Origin: Rhodobacterales bacterium
Lineage (GTDB): Bacteria; Pseudomonadota; Alphaproteobacteria; Rhodobacterales; Rhodobacteraceae
DNA: 34,438 nucleotides
Reading direction: 5' to 3'
Assembly: GCA_015654855.1 (NCBI GenBank)
Contig: JAATGA010000467.1
Location: forward strand, 1-34,438
The notes under the pieces are model-generated. The model was not told the DNA's origin, ran no database searches, and was given only the letters and a program-made list of their open reading frames with translations. The position numbers were made by a program, and so were the translations under genes. Shown piece by piece: positions 1-6,661 of the stretch (the stretch's first letter is position 1; every line of letters starts with the position of its first letter).

Positions 1-178
1 CGCCACCCTGGCCGCCTGTGATGGCCGTCATCGCCTGTCCTTCCGCTCGAATCCCGCTTGGGTCGCCGGCTTTGCCGGTCTTTGCCGTCGCGGGGGGCCG
101 CCTCTGGCCCGTCGCCCCCTTCGGGGAGGGCGTGCCGAAGCCGGTGTTCCGGTCTTCGTGGTTTCATTGACGCCCAAC

Positions 179-187
179 TTATCCACA
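179..187 (+). promoter_or_regulatory. Perfect consensus DnaA box
   Basis: The sequence TTATCCACA is an exact match to the strong DnaA box. One 9-mer alone could occur by chance. Its position, between a degenerate iteron copy and the 22-bp repeat array and upstream of an AT-rich tract and parA, supports a role in origin function. Confidence 0.55.
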
Positions 188-226
188 GGCGGGATTTCCG
201 CCAAGCGGAATGTTTCACGGCCTCGG

Positions 227-292
227 GGTTTCGGAATCGCCCGATCGGGGGAACGGAGTCGCCCGCTCGTGGTTTCAGAGTCGCCACAGGCG
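227..292 (+). repeat. Three 22-bp iteron-like direct repeats
   Basis: Three consecutive 22-bp units start at 227, 249 and 271. The first 15 bases of units 1 and 3 match at 13 of 15 positions, and units 1 and 2 match at 16 of 22. The shared core is GG...C.GA.TCGCC. The 22-bp period is two helical turns, so a protein would see the cores on one face. A degenerate fourth copy (GGTTTCATTGACGCCC) lies at 160-175, 67 bp upstream of the first unit. Confidence 0.6.
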
Positions 293-487
293 CAAGATGT
301 CATAAATTTCCGTTTATTTACAATGGATTGATAAAACAGATTTCCGCCTGTAACTAATAAGATAACATGATTTTAACAAAGAGCCGGAGCGATAAAGCCT
401 TGACGGCCAAGCCGCAGCCCCCTGACAAACCTTTGAAATTGCATAGAAGATGCAAAGATCCGACAGGGATGTGCGACCTTTTCTTTG

Positions 488-529
488 ATGTGCGGTGTTT
501 TTGTGTATACTGGAGAAAACCGCGCACAT
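488..529 (+). promoter_or_regulatory. parA promoter overlapped by an inverted repeat (putative operator)
   Basis: A -10 like TATACT lies at 506-511, with only a weak -35 upstream (TTGATG at 485-490, or CTTTGA at 483-488). The -10 is framed by an inverted repeat: ATGTGCGGTGTTTT (488-501) and AAAACCGCGCACAT (516-529) pair at 12 of 14 positions across a 14-bp spacer. Plasmid ParA proteins with an N-terminal DNA-binding extension often repress their own operon, so this is a natural candidate for an autoregulatory operator. The implied transcript starts near 518, which supports the ATG at 539 as the parA start. Confidence 0.5.
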
Positions 530-538
530 GAGGCAGCC

Positions 539-1942
539 ATGGCCCGCGAATCGAGCCGCGAGACCGACCCCGGACTTCCCCCCTATTTCAACCTCTCGCC
601 CGACCAAGCGCTGAGCGCGCTCGGCCAGCCGGTCGGCACCGGGGATCTGTCGCGCATCGCCGAACTGGCCGGGCGCGGCCGCGACGACCTGGCCAGCCGG
701 GGCCTGGGGGAAGAGGGGCGCAAGGCGCTGCGGCTCTTCTCCACCTGGGAAATCACCCGCTATCTGATCCCCGTGGCCCAGGGCCATTTCCGCCGGGTGC
801 TGAAGGCCAATCCCGATCTGCCGCAGGGCCGGTCGGAAACCGAGGGCGGGGCGAAATGGTTCACCCTGGACGAGGTGCTGCGACTGCGCGCCTGGTTCGG
901 GGCCGAGGGGGCGAAGAACCGCGATTACCTGCCCTACCGTCCCGCCGGCCTGCCGGCCAAGATCGTCGCCGTCGCGAACTTCAAGGGCGGGGTCGGCAAG
1001 ACCTCGACCTGCGCGCATCTGGCGATGTCGGCGGCGCTCGACGGCTACCGGGTGCTGGTGGTGGATCTGGATGCGCAGGGCTCGATGACCTCGATCTTCG
1101 GCGGCAGGGTGGCCGACGAATGGGGCACGGCCTTCCCGCTGATCGCCCGGCATTACGCGCGCCATCTCCAGGTGGAAAACCGCCACCGGGTCGAACGCGG
1201 CGACCCGCCCGTGGCGCTGGACGCCACGCTCTCCGAGGCGCTGAAGATCGAGGCCGCGGATGTCGTGCAAAAGACCCACTGGCCGAACATCGACCTGATC
1301 GGCTCGCAGCTCAACCTCTACTGGGCCGAGTTCCAGATCCCGGTCTGGCGGATGCAGGCCCGCGGATGGAAGCTGTGGGACGCGCTGACCGACACTTTCG
1401 CGGAAAGCGGGATCCTCGACCGCTACGACCTGATCTTCCTCGATACGCCCCCCGCGCTCGGCTATCTGACGATCAACGGGCTGGCGGCGGCGGATGTGCT
1501 GCTGGTGCCAACCGGCGCCTCGTTTCTGGAATTCGATTCCACGGGGAGGTTCTTCGACATGCTGCACGCAACCTTCTCCTCGATCGAAGAGGGGGAGAAT
1601 GTCGCCGCCCGCGCCCTGGGCCGGCCGGAGCTGGCCTTTGAATGGGATGCGGTGCGCACGCTGATCACCCGCTTCGACGGGGCGCAGCAGGCCGAGATGG
1701 CCTCTTTCATGCAAAGCTACCTCGGCCGCGCGATGACGCCGCAGCGCCAGGAGTTCACCGCGCTGATCGGGCAGGCGGGCGAGCAGGTGAACGGCATCTA
1801 CGAGGCCGATTACCGCGACTTCAACCGCGAGACCTATATGCGCGGCCGCGAGACCTTCGACGCCACCTGGGCCGAGTTCAAGAAGCTGCTCTACGGCATC
1901 TGGCGGCGCGACGAGCTGGCGGCGCAAAGGGCCGCAGAATGA
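539..1942 (+). CDS. parA: ParA/RepA-type plasmid partition ATPase
   Basis: This is a cytoplasmic ATPase that segregates plasmid copies by forming dynamic patches on the nucleoid in response to ParB-parS complexes. The 467-residue protein has an N-terminal extension of about 140 residues, including a MerR-like helical stretch (WFTLDEVLRLRAWF), and then the deviant Walker A motif KGGVGKT at about residues 149-155. The A' motif VVDLDAQGS and the Walker B motif LIFLDTPPAL follow. The long N-terminus is typical of the larger plasmid ParAs, which also bind operator DNA. The track ORF begins at a TTG at 485. The ATG at 539 is preferred because it has AGG about 6 bp upstream and lies downstream of the likely promoter. 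parB follows after 130 bp. Family assignment is secure; autorepression is inferred. Confidence 0.93.
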   Translation: MARESSRETDPGLPPYFNLSPDQALSALGQPVGTGDLSRIAELAGRGRDDLASRGLGEEGRKALRLFSTWEITRYLIPVAQGHFRRVLKANPDLPQGRSETEGGAKWFTLDEVLRLRAWFGAEGAKNRDYLPYRPAGLPAKIVAVANFKGGVGKTSTCAHLAMSAALDGYRVLVVDLDAQGSMTSIFGGRVADEWGTAFPLIARHYARHLQVENRHRVERGDPPVALDATLSEALKIEAADVVQKTHWPNIDLIGSQLNLYWAEFQIPVWRMQARGWKLWDALTDTFAESGILDRYDLIFLDTPPALGYLTINGLAAADVLLVPTGASFLEFDSTGRFFDMLHATFSSIEEGENVAARALGRPELAFEWDAVRTLITRFDGAQQAEMASFMQSYLGRAMTPQRQEFTALIGQAGEQVNGIYEADYRDFNRETYMRGRETFDATWAEFKKLLYGIWRRDELAAQRAAE

Positions 1943-1949
1943 GGGGCGC

Positions 1950-1972
1950 GTTTCGCACGCGAAACAGTTTCG
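1950..1972. promoter_or_regulatory. Candidate parS site between parA and parB
   Basis: GTTTCGCACGCGAAAC (1950-1965) is a perfect palindrome with 7-bp arms and a 2-bp centre. It overlaps a second palindrome, CGAAACAGTTTCG (1960-1972), giving three alternating half-sites. The GTTTC/GAAAC frame resembles known ParB sites (the chromosomal parS core is GTTTCACGTGAAAC). It starts 8 bases after the parA stop, and close relatives occur at 3027-3042 and 25051-25066. Confidence 0.65.
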
Positions 1973-2072
1973 GGCGGGCGCTGCGCCCCGGACGCTGCGT
2001 TGACGGGACATCAGCCCCTGTCGCGCAGGCTGATGCGGCGCCGCCGCGAACCGGCGGAGGAAAGGATCGGAT

Positions 2073-3227
2073 ATGGCGAAACGCAAGCGACTGACCCCCG
2101 CCCTTCTCGGGCCTGCCCCGGGATTTGAAATAAACCCCGACAGCGCGGATAGTATCGAAATCCAGGGGGCCGCGCCGGAGGTGAAATCCATGCTGCGCCT
2201 GCTGGGTATGCAGCCGGCCCCGCCCATCGCCCGCGTCGCCGCCGATGCCGCGACCCAGGCCGCGCTTGCCGAACTGTCGGGCGCGATGACCGCCGCGCGG
2301 GAAGAGGGGCGGCTGGTCCTGCGCCTGCCTCTTGCGGATGTCGATGCCGGCCATCTGGTCCGCGACCGGATCACGCTCGACGAGGAAGAGCTTGAGGGTC
2401 TCGTCGCCTCGATCCGCGAACACGGGCAACGCACGCCGGTCGAGGTCACGGAAATCGCCTCCGGCCGCTATGGCCTGATCTCGGGCTGGCGGCGGATTCA
2501 GGCTCTGCACCGGCTGTTTTCGACCCTTGGCGAGGATCGCTTCGGCTATGTCTTGGCCCTGGTCCGCCGGCCCGAGACGGCGGCCGATGCCTATGTCGCC
2601 ATGGTCGAGGAAAACGAGATCCGCGCGAGTCTGTCCTATTACGAACGCGCCCGCATCGCCGGGCGGGCGGTGGAACTTGGCGTGTTCGAGACCGAAAAAC
2701 AGGCTCTGCAACGGCTGTTTTCCAATGCGAGCCGGGCGCGGCGGTCGAAGATCGGGTCGTTTCTGACGATCTGGCGGCATCTCGACCCGGTGCTGCGTTT
2801 TCCCGCCGCCATCCCCGAGCGGCTGGGGCTGGTGCTGGAAAAGGCGGTTGAGACGGCCAATCCTGCGCTGTTAGAGACGTTTTTGGTCGAGATGCGTGAA
2901 AAGCCTGCTGCCAATGCGGCAGCGGAACAGGCGCGGCTGCAGGCCTTTGCCGCCGTAAAGCCGGATGACGGGGCATCAGGCCTTGGTGCCCCCGGATCGG
3001 CACCGGGATCCCGTCGGCTCGATCCTGTTTCGCATGAGAAACAGGTCGGCGCTGTGGTCGCGCCAAATCCTGACACGCCGCACGTGCCGCAGCGCCAGGA
3101 GGTTCGCACCGGGGTGTTTCTCGAGATATCGGGGGGCTTCACCCGACCAGTGCTGACCCTTTCAGGCCCCGGTGTCGACCCCAATTTCCGCGAAAGGCTG
3201 GAACACTGGCTGGCGACCGGGCAATAA
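2073..3227 (+). CDS. parB: ParB/RepB-family plasmid partition protein
   Basis: This is the centromere-binding protein that loads on parS and stimulates ParA. The 384-residue protein has a disordered N-terminus and then the ParB/Srx-type nuclease-like domain: ITLDEEELEGLVASIREHG near residue 100, and SGWRRIQAL (about 137-145) where canonical ParBs have GERRxRA. VEENEIRASLSYYERA (about 178-193) corresponds to the usual EN.QR..L...E.A box. A helix-turn-helix region (about 195-240) follows, then a linker and a short C-terminal dimerisation segment. A strong AGGAAAGG lies just upstream of the ATG. It is probably co-transcribed with parA. A candidate parS (3027-3042) sits inside the codons of the linker. 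Confidence 0.92.
   Translation: MAKRKRLTPALLGPAPGFEINPDSADSIEIQGAAPEVKSMLRLLGMQPAPPIARVAADAATQAALAELSGAMTAAREEGRLVLRLPLADVDAGHLVRDRITLDEEELEGLVASIREHGQRTPVEVTEIASGRYGLISGWRRIQALHRLFSTLGEDRFGYVLALVRRPETAADAYVAMVEENEIRASLSYYERARIAGRAVELGVFETEKQALQRLFSNASRARRSKIGSFLTIWRHLDPVLRFPAAIPERLGLVLEKAVETANPALLETFLVEMREKPAANAAAEQARLQAFAAVKPDDGASGLGAPGSAPGSRRLDPVSHEKQVGAVVAPNPDTPHVPQRQEVRTGVFLEISGGFTRPVLTLSGPGVDPNFRERLEHWLATGQ
3027..3042. promoter_or_regulatory. Second candidate parS inside the parB 3' region
   Basis: GTTTCGCATGAGAAAC matches the intergenic palindrome at 14 of 16 positions, and its outer arms extend to CTGTTTC/GAAACAG (3025-3044). It lies in the codons of the parB linker, a part of the protein under weak sequence constraint, which makes retention as a DNA site plausible. 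Confidence 0.55.
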
Positions 3228-3281
3228 GGGCGTGACCAGATGTACCCCGTGCCGGATTGCGCGGGGCCTTAAGGAGGCAGA

Positions 3282-4292
3282 ATGCGCAAGGTATTGGTAA
3301 CAGGTTCGGCAGGGTTTATCGGCTTTCATCTCTGCCAGAGGTTGCTTGCCGATGGGTTCACCGTTCTGGGTGTCGACAATCTGTCGGATTACTATGATGT
3401 AGCGCTGAAGGAACGGCGGCAGGCGATGCTGCTGCAGTCGCCGGGCTTCTCGGTGGTTAATGACTCGGTGGAAAGCCCCGGCCTGCTGCAGCGCCTGTTC
3501 GATGACTTCCGTCCCGATATCGTCGTGCACCTGGCCGCCCAGGCCGGGGTGCGCTGGTCGATCGAGAATCCGCGCGCCTATCTCGACTCGAACATCCGTG
3601 GCACCTTCGAGTTGCTGGAGGCCGCTCGGGCCTTCCCCCCCGCGCATCTGCTGCTGGCCTCGACCTCATCGGCCTATGGCGCCAATACGGTGATGCCTTA
3701 TGTCGAGACGGCGCGGGCCGATCACCAGATGTCCTTCTATGCCGCCACCAAGAAGGCCGGGGAATCCATGGCGCATTCCTATGCGCATCTCTTTGACCTG
3801 CCGGTGACGATGTTCCGCTTCTTCACCGTCTACGGACCTTGGGGGCGCCCGGACATGGCGCTGTTCAAGTTTACCCTCGCGATTCTCGCTGGGGAGCCGA
3901 TCGACGTCTACAACTACGGCCATATGCGGCGCGATTTCACCTATGTCAGCGATCTGGTGCAGGGAATCCGGCTGCTGATCGACGTGGCCCCGGTGCGCCC
4001 CGCCGACGGCCTGGTGCCCGAGGGCGACAGCCTCTCGCCGGTCGCGCCTTGGCGGGTGGTCAATATCGGCAATGGCGAACCGGTGGAGCTTGACGAATTC
4101 ATCGCCGCCGTGGAACAGGTGACAGGGCGGACGGCACTGCGTAATCTGATGCCGATGCAGCCGGGGGATGTGCCCGCCACTTGGGCGGATACAGGGCTGT
4201 TGCAGCGCTTGACTGGCTATGCCCCCCGGACACAGGTGGCCGACGGGGTCAGGGCGTTTGTGGACTGGTATCGCGTCTATTACGGCGTTTGA
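3282..4292 (+). CDS. lspL: UDP-glucuronate 4-epimerase (SDR family)
   Basis: This cytoplasmic short-chain dehydrogenase/reductase enzyme interconverts UDP-glucuronate and UDP-galacturonate, supplying an acidic sugar to the polymer. The 336-residue protein begins with the NAD-binding TGSAGFIG motif, followed by VDNLSDYYDVALKERR, which is characteristic of the LspL/CapI UDP-glucuronate epimerase branch. STSSAYG and the catalytic YAATK (YxxxK) follow. The substrate loop VYGPWGRPDMALFKF is typical of this branch. A perfect AGGAGG precedes the ATG. Its substrate would normally be made by UDP-glucose dehydrogenase, but the ugd gene immediately downstream is a broken fragment, so UDP-glucuronate must come from elsewhere. 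UDP-galactose epimerase activity is less likely. Confidence 0.85.
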   Translation: MRKVLVTGSAGFIGFHLCQRLLADGFTVLGVDNLSDYYDVALKERRQAMLLQSPGFSVVNDSVESPGLLQRLFDDFRPDIVVHLAAQAGVRWSIENPRAYLDSNIRGTFELLEAARAFPPAHLLLASTSSAYGANTVMPYVETARADHQMSFYAATKKAGESMAHSYAHLFDLPVTMFRFFTVYGPWGRPDMALFKFTLAILAGEPIDVYNYGHMRRDFTYVSDLVQGIRLLIDVAPVRPADGLVPEGDSLSPVAPWRVVNIGNGEPVELDEFIAAVEQVTGRTALRNLMPMQPGDVPATWADTGLLQRLTGYAPRTQVADGVRAFVDWYRVYYGV

Positions 4293-4352
4293 GCGGGCCG
4301 ATATCCGGCCTTGATGACACTCCCCCCGCGGGGGAACCGGAGACTTCGGAAG

Positions 4353-4616
4353 ATGAAGATTGCCGTTGCAGGACTGGGCTATGTCGGCCTGTCGAATGCC
4401 GTTCTGCTTGCCTAACATCATGAGGTTATGCCGGTGGATATTTCCAGCGCGCGCGTGGCGCTGGTCAATGACCGCAAAAGCCTGATCGTCGATGCCGAGA
4501 TCGAGGCGTTCTTGGCCACCCGCGCATTGAACCTGACTGCCACCACCGATGCGGCGGGGGCCTATCGGGATGCGGAATTCGTCATCGTCGCTACCCCGAC
4601 CAACTATGACGAAAAG
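4353..4616 (+). pseudogene. ugd: UDP-glucose 6-dehydrogenase fragment, stop at codon 21 and truncated
   Basis: The start MKIAVAGLGYVGLSNAVLLA is the classic dinucleotide-binding N-terminus of UDP-glucose dehydrogenase. Codon 21 is TAA (4413-4415), where homologues usually have a sense codon such as CAA (Gln). The same frame then continues as HHEV, VALVNDRKS, DAEIEAFL and EFVIVATPTNYDE, all recognisable family segments. Homology ends at about 4616 after roughly 88 codons of a normal length near 390. The remaining frame (to 4694) no longer resembles the enzyme. The gene therefore carries two independent lesions, a nonsense change and a 3' truncation probably caused by an insertion or deletion. 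The intact gene would have supplied UDP-glucuronate to the upstream epimerase. Confidence 0.85.
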
Positions 4617-4617
4617 T

Positions 4618-4760
4618 CCTGCTCTGCCCCTCGGAAACTGGATCGTTTGAAGGTGGAGTTTTCGGCTAGCATTTCCCGGCTGGGGAGGAGCTGAAGACGA
4701 TGAAAGCATCGGGGCTCACAGCAAGCTCAGCGCGTCCATCAGACGATGCCCGAGAATTGA
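4618..4760 (+). mobile_element. Possible IS3-family left-end scar
   Basis: Where ugd homology stops, the sequence changes to TGCTCTGCCCCTCGG and then a stretch ending GGGGAGGAGCTGAAGACG just before ATGAAAGCATCG (ATG at 4700). This is reminiscent of the terminal repeat, strong ribosome-binding site and orfA start (MKAS...) of IS3-family elements. The reading frame loses any transposase likeness after four residues, so only a scar would remain. The call rests on memory of such ends, not on an alignment. An inverted terminal repeat partner or target duplication was not found. Confidence 0.35.
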
Positions 4761-4896
4761 GATGGTTCAGGGGAGGACATACTGGACATCGATACTTGGC
4801 AGACTAACGGTAGCTGTTGCCACGGTGACACCCTCGCCCCTCGAAGCACGCCCCCTAGGGCACAGACGCCACCATGTCGAGCGAAAGGCCCCTCTA

Positions 4897-6477
4897 ATGA
4901 CCATCACAAGGCGCAACCTCGTGCTTACCGGCAGCGTATTGCCACTCGGAGCGGCAGATGCTGTCAAGGCGCAGCAAAAGGGAGGAGGTACCCGCCACCC
5001 GGACCCCTTGAGTGAGCCGCTGACATTCCCGGATGCTGATGGATTTCTTACTTCGACTTTGCCCGACGAAACCATGGTCGGCAGACGCGCAAGCACCCAA
5101 GATGGCATGGCCGCCTGGGACATCGTGCCCGACGGAACCGGTGATTTTGATCACCCGATTACCGGGGTCGGTGTCAAAGTCGTTGCAATGGCAAGGTCTT
5201 GGGCGACCGCAGTACTTGTCGATTATGCACCTCTTGTGAATGGATTGCTGAGATTGGGAACCGAGGTTTCAGTTCCAGCGGGCCGATTCCCGATCAAGAG
5301 CCAGATCACCGTACCTCCAGAAGGCGTCCTTCATGGGACGGGCAGCCGAAAATCAACACTGGTCAAGGACGGCTCATTCACGGGGCTCCTCATAAACGAC
5401 TATACTGAGGTAATCGGCTTTACGCTCGACGGCACGGACGGTAACGGCGGCGATGGCATCCAATTAATCGGCGGCCGGAACGATCTGCGGAACATCACAA
5501 TTTCTGGACAGGGCGGGCGTGGCCTGGTCATTGGTCGAAACCTTGGAGACGTCGCTAATACCAACTTGTGGCGAGTAACAAACATCACTTCCATGATGAA
5601 CGCTTCGCATGGTGTCGATGTCTCGGATGACGCCAATCCCAGTGCTCCTGATGTGAACGCAGGGATCGCTGTCGGTCTTGACCTGCGGCAGAATGGAGGT
5701 GATGGCCTCCATTTGGGTTCTGCCATCGACAACCAGTTCGTAGCGGTATGTTCGCAGAGAAATGCCGGATGGGGCGTCAATCTGGCAGGAAGCGGGGAAA
5801 ACCACTGCGCCGGCAACTATATCACCGCGCCATATACCGAAGGCAACGAAGCTGGAGACCTTCTGCTGTCGCCCATGTCGCGCAGAAACTATATTTTTGG
5901 TGTCAGAAGCCAAGTGGTCAATCTGGTGGTCACTAATCTGGGCACGGACAATATGGTGATTGATCGGGCAGGCAGTACCAACACGATGCCTCGCCATGCC
6001 GCCCCTGAGGCGTTCGAAGATCTGCGCCTGATAAAGGCAGGAACGGCTGGCCTATGGCAATGGATCATGGATCCCGAAGGCAACCTTACCTTGTCGAACA
6101 ACTCGGGGGGGCACCGCGATGTACTGATGACTGGCGGCCGTGGCCTCTTCATTCGGCAGAGCACAGATCATGTGCTCGATAGTGCGTTGCGCGCCATGCG
6201 CACCGGGCGTGCTACACTGGACTTCGGTATGGTGCCAGCCGGTGCGGGCATGAGCGTTCTCTATTCCAGCGCAGATTTTGTCGATATCGATCAAGCAAAA
6301 TGGCTTGTGACGGCCACGCCCGATTTTGACCCACCCGTCGGACTGACATGGTCAGTCGCTTTCCTGGCTGCAACGTCCAACATCCGCCTAACCGTCCACA
6401 ACAGCGAAGCATCGGCCATTGACCTGTCAATATCTGACTGGATCATCAGAGCCATCAAGATTTCGGCGACGGTATAA
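4897..6477 (+). CDS. Exported right-handed parallel beta-helix protein (pectate-lyase-like fold)
   Basis: This is probably a secreted or periplasmic polysaccharide-binding or -cleaving protein. The 526-residue product starts at the ATG at 4897; the longer ORF from 4762 has a non-conserved, arginine-rich leader. The N-terminus has a twin-arginine motif (TRRNLVLTG), a hydrophobic stretch and a possible cleavage site after VKA, suggesting Tat export. Residues from about 130 to 370 show repeating beta-helix rungs such as GDGIQLIGGRNDLRNITI and GLDLRQNGGDGLHLGS, as in the pectate_lyase_3/NosD group. No catalytic triad can be assigned by eye. It lies in the low-GC block next to glycosyltransferases, so a role in trimming or modifying this polymer is possible. 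The exact enzyme class is unknown. Confidence 0.75.
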   Translation: MTITRRNLVLTGSVLPLGAADAVKAQQKGGGTRHPDPLSEPLTFPDADGFLTSTLPDETMVGRRASTQDGMAAWDIVPDGTGDFDHPITGVGVKVVAMARSWATAVLVDYAPLVNGLLRLGTEVSVPAGRFPIKSQITVPPEGVLHGTGSRKSTLVKDGSFTGLLINDYTEVIGFTLDGTDGNGGDGIQLIGGRNDLRNITISGQGGRGLVIGRNLGDVANTNLWRVTNITSMMNASHGVDVSDDANPSAPDVNAGIAVGLDLRQNGGDGLHLGSAIDNQFVAVCSQRNAGWGVNLAGSGENHCAGNYITAPYTEGNEAGDLLLSPMSRRNYIFGVRSQVVNLVVTNLGTDNMVIDRAGSTNTMPRHAAPEAFEDLRLIKAGTAGLWQWIMDPEGNLTLSNNSGGHRDVLMTGGRGLFIRQSTDHVLDSALRAMRTGRATLDFGMVPAGAGMSVLYSSADFVDIDQAKWLVTATPDFDPPVGLTWSVAFLAATSNIRLTVHNSEASAIDLSISDWIIRAIKISATV

Positions 6478-6661
6478 TGCCCACTCGGGACCACACATCG
6501 CGCGAACCTCGCCCTGCGTGAAAAGAGCAAGCACATGCCGGATAGAAGCTGCGATACGCCGATAGGAGCCACCTCCCCTTGCTTGTCTGGAGGGCAGAGG
6601 GCAGGTATCGCTTGGCCGAGGCAAAGGCTTGGTGGACGCGTGAATTTGTGCGGTTGGTGAC
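6478..6661. other. Intergenic gap without visible gene
   Basis: This 184-base gap separates the beta-helix gene from the following glycosyltransferase. No convincing terminator, promoter or ORF with ribosome-binding site was seen. Whether the two genes are co-transcribed cannot be judged. Confidence 0.4.

Larger units (their letters stand above)
1..484. other. Candidate iteron-type replication origin upstream of parA (no gene)
   Basis: This 484-base stretch has no convincing gene; the ORFs listed in it are arginine/proline-rich GC shadows. It holds three repeats spaced exactly 22 bp apart starting at 227, 249 and 271 (cores GGTTTCGGAATCGCC, GGGAACGGAGTCGCC, GGTTTCAGAGTCGCC), and a weaker relative at 160. 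A perfect DnaA box TTATCCACA sits at 179-187, GATTTCCGCC occurs twice (193-202 and 339-348), and an AT-rich tract runs from about 300 to 375. Iterons, a DnaA box and an AT-rich unwinding region are the usual parts of an iteron-controlled plasmid origin. The initiator gene is not in the window, so the origin call is an inference from architecture and from the adjacent partition genes. Confidence 0.55.

Noticed and set aside
58-357. 99-residue plus-strand ORF and the 91-residue minus-strand ORF (28-303) in the upstream region
   Set aside because: Both are Arg/Pro/Ser-rich with no ribosome-binding site, and they cross the iteron-like repeats and DnaA box.
314-2449. 711-residue minus-strand ORF
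   Set aside because: It is antisense to parA and parB and has the Arg/Pro/Gly-rich composition of a GC-rich shadow; parA and parB have clear motifs.
3243-3268. CCCCGTG/CGCGGGG hairpin after parB as a terminator
   Set aside because: The stem contains a G-T pair and there is no T-run; it is too weak to list as a supported terminator.
4762-4896. Longer start for the beta-helix protein
   Set aside because: The leader is non-conserved and Arg/His-rich; the ATG at 4897 gives a proper twin-arginine signal and has GAAAGG upstream.
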